Origin: an uncultured Spirochaetota bacterium | GTDB lineage: Bacteria; Spirochaetota; UBA4802; UBA5368 | DNA: 7,755 nucleotides | NCBI GenBank assembly: GCA_937864375.1 | Contig: CALMJO010000669.1 | Coordinates: forward strand, 1-7,755 | Direction: 5' to 3' | Part shown: positions 5,886 to 7,755 of the stretch, piece after piece | Layout of the letters: the number at the start of each line of letters is the position of its first letter | How positions within the stretch are numbered: position 1 is the first letter of the stretch | Translations under genes and position numbers: made by a program | Notes under the pieces: generated by a model | What the model was told of the DNA's origin: nothing | Database searches by the model: none | What the model saw: the letters and a program-made list of their open reading frames with translations, nothing else

Positions 5886-6410
5886 TTACGGCCCGGCCTC
5901 GGCCTGGACCCGCGTTTCGTTTCCGTTGAGGGACCCGTCCATCATGATCTCGCGCTCCAGTATGAGCATGCGCGCATGCAGGAGGTAAAAGCTCGTTTCG
6001 GCGACGAGGAGCGACGCTCGTCCTTCATCAAAACCGAGGACCTGGCACGGGCCCGCGTAACCATCTTCCCCGTATGCCCTCGTATAGCGCAGGCAGCACT
6101 CCCCGGAAACGCCGTGGAGAGAATCGATCCGGAAGGTCCATGTTCCTTCCTCGCACCTGCGCCTTCCGCGCTCGGCGGGAATGACACGGGCGAGCTCCTC
6201 GAGTATGCGCACGCCGCCGGCCAGGGATTCTTCCGGCGAACCGGCGCGCAGCCTGTACGTGAATTCTATCCCCGCGCTCCCGCTGCCGTCGGCGCTCTTC
6301 GCCACGCGCATTCCTTCACAGGTGATCGCCCCCACGCATGCGGCGTCGGGCATGACCCCGGGGTCGAGGGGAACGTGGAGCGTATAGGTTATCATTTCAT
6401 GCGGCTTCAT
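5886..6410 (-). CDS. Unknown protein, 174 aa, cysteine-containing
   Basis: I do not recognise this protein. It begins 'MKPHEMITYTLHVPLDPG', has alternating strand-like stretches ('GIEFTYRLRAG' 47-57, 'TWTFRIDSL' 90-98, 'ASLLVAETSFYLLHARMLIL' 132-151) and a helix-like 'GGVRILEELARVIPAE' (65-80). Six cysteines lie at 25, 31, 86, 105, 106 and 122. There is no signal peptide or clear membrane segment. The ATG at 6410 overlaps the TGA of the upstream 81-residue gene (ATGA), which supports both the start and co-translation. An internal ATG at 6395 is possible but has no ribosome site. A long open frame also exists on the opposite strand here, but the overlap and common direction favour this one. 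Confidence 0.68.
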   Translation of the reverse strand: MKPHEMITYTLHVPLDPGVMPDAACVGAITCEGMRVAKSADGSGSAGIEFTYRLRAGSPEESLAGGVRILEELARVIPAERGRRRCEEGTWTFRIDSLHGVSGECCLRYTRAYGEDGYAGPCQVLGFDEGRASLLVAETSFYLLHARMLILEREIMMDGSLNGNETRVQAEAGP

Positions 6411-6652
6411 CGCGTGGATCGGCCCTCCCCGCCCGTTCCGGGGTCAGAGCCTCCTTCCCCGCGTATTCGCCTCCTCGCTGACTCCACCCGCCAGCGCGCG
6501 ATCTCCGGCGGATGAGACTCGATGAAGATCACCGTGTCGCCGGGTCCCGGCCTGTCCATGTCCTCGAAGTTTGGAGGCGTCCAGATGAGATTGGGATCCG
6601 GGGCAGGCATTCCCGTACTTCTCTTGAGGCGTTTCATTTTTAATAGTTTCAT
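6407..6652 (-). CDS. Small proline-rich basic protein, unknown function (81 aa)
   Basis: I do not recognise this protein. The ATG at 6652 has GGGGGA about nine bases upstream; the frame stays open further upstream, but the added residues resemble translated leader. It has a basic N-terminus (MKLLKMKRLKR), a proline-rich middle ('MPAPDPNLIWTPPNFEDMD', 15-33), a strand-like 'GDTVIFIESHPPE' (38-50) and an Arg/Gly-rich tail that looks disordered. No hydrophobic span is long enough for a membrane segment. Its TGA overlaps the ATG of the 174-residue gene, so the two are probably one translational unit and may be partners. Confidence 0.6.
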   Translation of the reverse strand: MKLLKMKRLKRSTGMPAPDPNLIWTPPNFEDMDRPGPGDTVIFIESHPPEIARWRVESARRRIRGEGGSDPGTGGEGRSTR

Positions 6653-6665
6653 CAGTGCGTTCCCC

Positions 6666-6682
6666 CTGTTGATTAATAACAG
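6666..6682. promoter_or_regulatory. Imperfect palindrome just upstream of the 81-aa gene
   Basis: CTGTTGATTAATAACAG has five perfectly paired outer bases on each side (CTGTT/AACAG) around an AT-rich core. It lies 14 bases upstream of the ATG at 6652, where an operator or leader stem could act. It is short enough to be chance and no second copy was seen. Confidence 0.25.
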
Positions 6683-6806
6683 ACGGGAACGGTGGGAGGA
6701 ATATTGGGATTTTTTCAGGAATCGTTCCAGGCGGGTTATAAAACCGTGAGTCGTGCCCTCCCGACGGCTCCATGACGGGCAGGGAGCATCGGAAACCGGG
6801 AAAAAA

Positions 6807-7376
6807 CTAAAGGTCAATGCTGAACCGCATGAAATCTTTCAGGTCGCGCGAGAGGACGTAGCTGCCCGGCCCCACGCGCTCGAAGACCGCGATCCCGTCG
6901 TAGACGCGCGTCACGCTGTAGCCGCGCGGGCCCACCAGGTAATAGCGCGCCGATTCGTCATGCGCGCGCACCTCCACGGTCGCGCTCGTCCCCGTTCCCA
7001 CGACGCGCAGGTCGAACTCGCCTCCCGCCGCGGGCACGCGGAAATCCAGCACCTCCGCTCCCCCTGACGCGAGCACCTGGGCGCGCGCGCCCGCGGAAAG
7101 GTACTCCTGCTGCGAAGCCATGAGGATCCCTCCGTGGATGGTGATCCCGATCCCGGGCATGGGACATTCCTCACCCAGGCTGTCGCCGGGCTCATCCAGC
7201 ATGCGGGCGTCCTCGAAGAGATAGCGGCACGAATCGCAGTCCGCGAGGTGCATGAAGATGCGCTCCCTGCTTTCACCGTCCAAGATGCGTCCCTCCGCGA
7301 GGGCCAGCACCGTCTCCGCCATGTCCTCCCTGCAGGGCGGCGCGTCGATGAGGGCTTTCAGTTTCCAGGTATCCAT
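6807..7376 (-). CDS. Anti-sigma-factor-like protein with HC2-type zinc finger
   Basis: Residues 43-50 ('HLADCDSC', H43-x3-C47-x2-C50), with C15 as a likely fourth ligand 27 residues earlier, match the zinc-binding anti-sigma (ZAS / zf-HC2) pattern. The N-terminal 60 residues would bind the sigma factor encoded immediately upstream. The remaining 130 residues are beta-rich and glycine-containing ('GGEFDLRVVGTGTSATVEVR', 118-137; 'GPGSYVLSRD', 169-178) and unassigned. No transmembrane helix is visible, unlike many ZAS proteins, so it is probably cytoplasmic. I chose the ATG at 7376, which has GGAG eight bases upstream, giving 189 aa. A GTG at 7385 overlapping the upstream TGA (GTGA) is the alternative and adds three residues. 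Overlap with the sigma gene supports the pairing. Confidence 0.75.
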   Translation of the reverse strand: MDTWKLKALIDAPPCREDMAETVLALAEGRILDGESRERIFMHLADCDSCRYLFEDARMLDEPGDSLGEECPMPGIGITIHGGILMASQQEYLSAGARAQVLASGGAEVLDFRVPAAGGEFDLRVVGTGTSATVEVRAHDESARYYLVGPRGYSVTRVYDGIAVFERVGPGSYVLSRDLKDFMRFSIDL

Positions 7377-7381
7377 GCGTG

Positions 7382-7755
7382 TCACTCCGGTATGTAATCG
7401 GGGAAGCTCTTGGGAATGGTGTTTTTCAGATGACGGATGATGCCATGCCAGTGCTCACTCACCGTGGGCTGCGTCATGCCCAGCGCCTTCGCCACCTCCG
7501 TCTGGGTCATGCCGTCCTTTACGAGCATCGTGAAGATGAGGAGCTTTTTGTCGCCGAGCGTGCGCACTTCCCTGAGTATCGCTTCCCGCAGCTCGTCCGA
7601 CTCGATGCCCGCGAGCGCCGTGTCGCCGCCCTCTGCCTCCCCGTCCATCTCCGCAGCGGGGTCCTCGCTGCACGCCTTGCGGAGCGGAACGTTTTTCCTG
7701 GCGAAATCGGCAAACGCGCTTCTCACGAGGTAGACGCAGATGTAATTTTTGAGGG
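7382..7755 (-). CDS. Sigma-70-family RNA polymerase sigma factor, C-terminal part (partial, cut by right edge)
   Basis: The 123 visible residues open with 'LKNYICVYLVRSAFADFARK', which resembles the end of sigma region 2 ('FxTYaxxRIRGAmxDxLR' in FliA/SigB-type factors). An acidic linker follows, then region 4, with a helix-turn-helix at visible residues 83-110 ('MTQTEVAKALGMTQPTVSEH...') that would contact the -35 element. The frame is open to the window edge, so the true start lies outside; an internal GTG at 7726 is not the start. It is followed, with stop-start overlap, by a zinc-finger anti-sigma-like gene, the classic arrangement for an inducible regulon. Whether it is an ECF or a SigB/FliA-like factor cannot be settled without the N-terminal half. 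Confidence 0.8.
   Translation of the reverse strand, partial: LKNYICVYLVRSAFADFARKNVPLRKACSEDPAAEMDGEAEGGDTALAGIESDELREAILREVRTLGDKKLLIFTMLVKDGMTQTEVAKALGMTQPTVSEHWHGIIRHLKNTIPKSFPDYIPE

Noticed and set aside
5966..5979. Perfect 14-bp palindrome GCATGCGCGCATGC
   Set aside because: It lies inside the coding region of the 174-residue gene and is about as frequent as expected by chance in GC-rich DNA of this length.
5976..6515. Plus-strand frame of about 179 codons opposite the unknown 174-residue gene
   Set aside because: It would run against the direction of every other gene and cross the ATGA overlap. Kept in mind because the minus-strand gene also lacks a recognised family.
6653..6806. Possible terminator after the anti-sigma-like gene
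   Set aside because: A TTTTTT run follows the stop directly, but no adequate stem precedes it, and the five-pair stems further on have no T-tract.
7079..7092. Alternating GC palindrome GGGCGCGCGCGCCC
   Set aside because: It is coding sequence for an Ala/Arg-rich stretch of the anti-sigma-like protein; composition explains it.
1..7755. CRISPR array, tRNA, rRNA or insertion-sequence ends
   Set aside because: No regularly spaced direct repeats, cloverleaf-like segments, rRNA motifs or transposase genes were seen on either strand.

Overview
The window is a GC-rich (about 60% by eye), gene-dense bacterial segment in which every gene I can support lies on the minus strand, so it reads right to left. 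There is no rRNA, tRNA, CRISPR array, insertion sequence or phage gene. The sequence does not place the organism firmly. High GC, good Shine-Dalgarno sites, GTGA/ATGA stop-start overlaps and a sigma/anti-sigma pair fit a free-living bacterium, but no phylum-specific marker is visible.

In transcription order: (1) 7755-6807 holds the C-terminal part of a sigma-70-family factor, running off the right edge, overlapped by a zinc-finger (HC2-type) anti-sigma-like protein with no membrane segment. (2) 6652-5886 holds two small proteins of unknown function coupled by an ATGA overlap. (3) 5805-5353 is a secreted or envelope staphylococcal-nuclease-like protein that lacks the last helix of the family. 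(4) 5277-4343 is a three-gene unit: a 77-residue single-pass membrane protein, a 76-residue charged helical protein and a canonical Nudix hydrolase, the last two overlapping by GTGA. (5) 4140-2581 is a two-gene unit: an ARPP-1 family protein followed 12 nt later by a dual-specificity-type cysteine phosphatase. (6) 2359-1 is a very long open frame, cut by the left edge, encoding the nuclease half of a Dna2-like nuclease-helicase.

Two themes stand out. First, ARPP-1 takes its name from its recurring association with ADP-ribosylglycohydrolases and phosphatase-fold enzymes. Here it sits with a phosphatase and close to a Nudix hydrolase, which suggests a small NAD/ADP-ribose (or phospho-nucleotide) processing module; the glycohydrolase itself is not in the window. 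Second, the Dna2-like protein keeps the PD-(D/E)XK motifs but has no cysteines where Dna2 and Cas4 carry their Fe-S ligands. It has a topoisomerase-type four-cysteine zinc ribbon inserted before the catalytic Asp instead. Whether the nucleases (Dna2-like, SNase-like) and the nucleotide enzymes work together is inference from proximity only.
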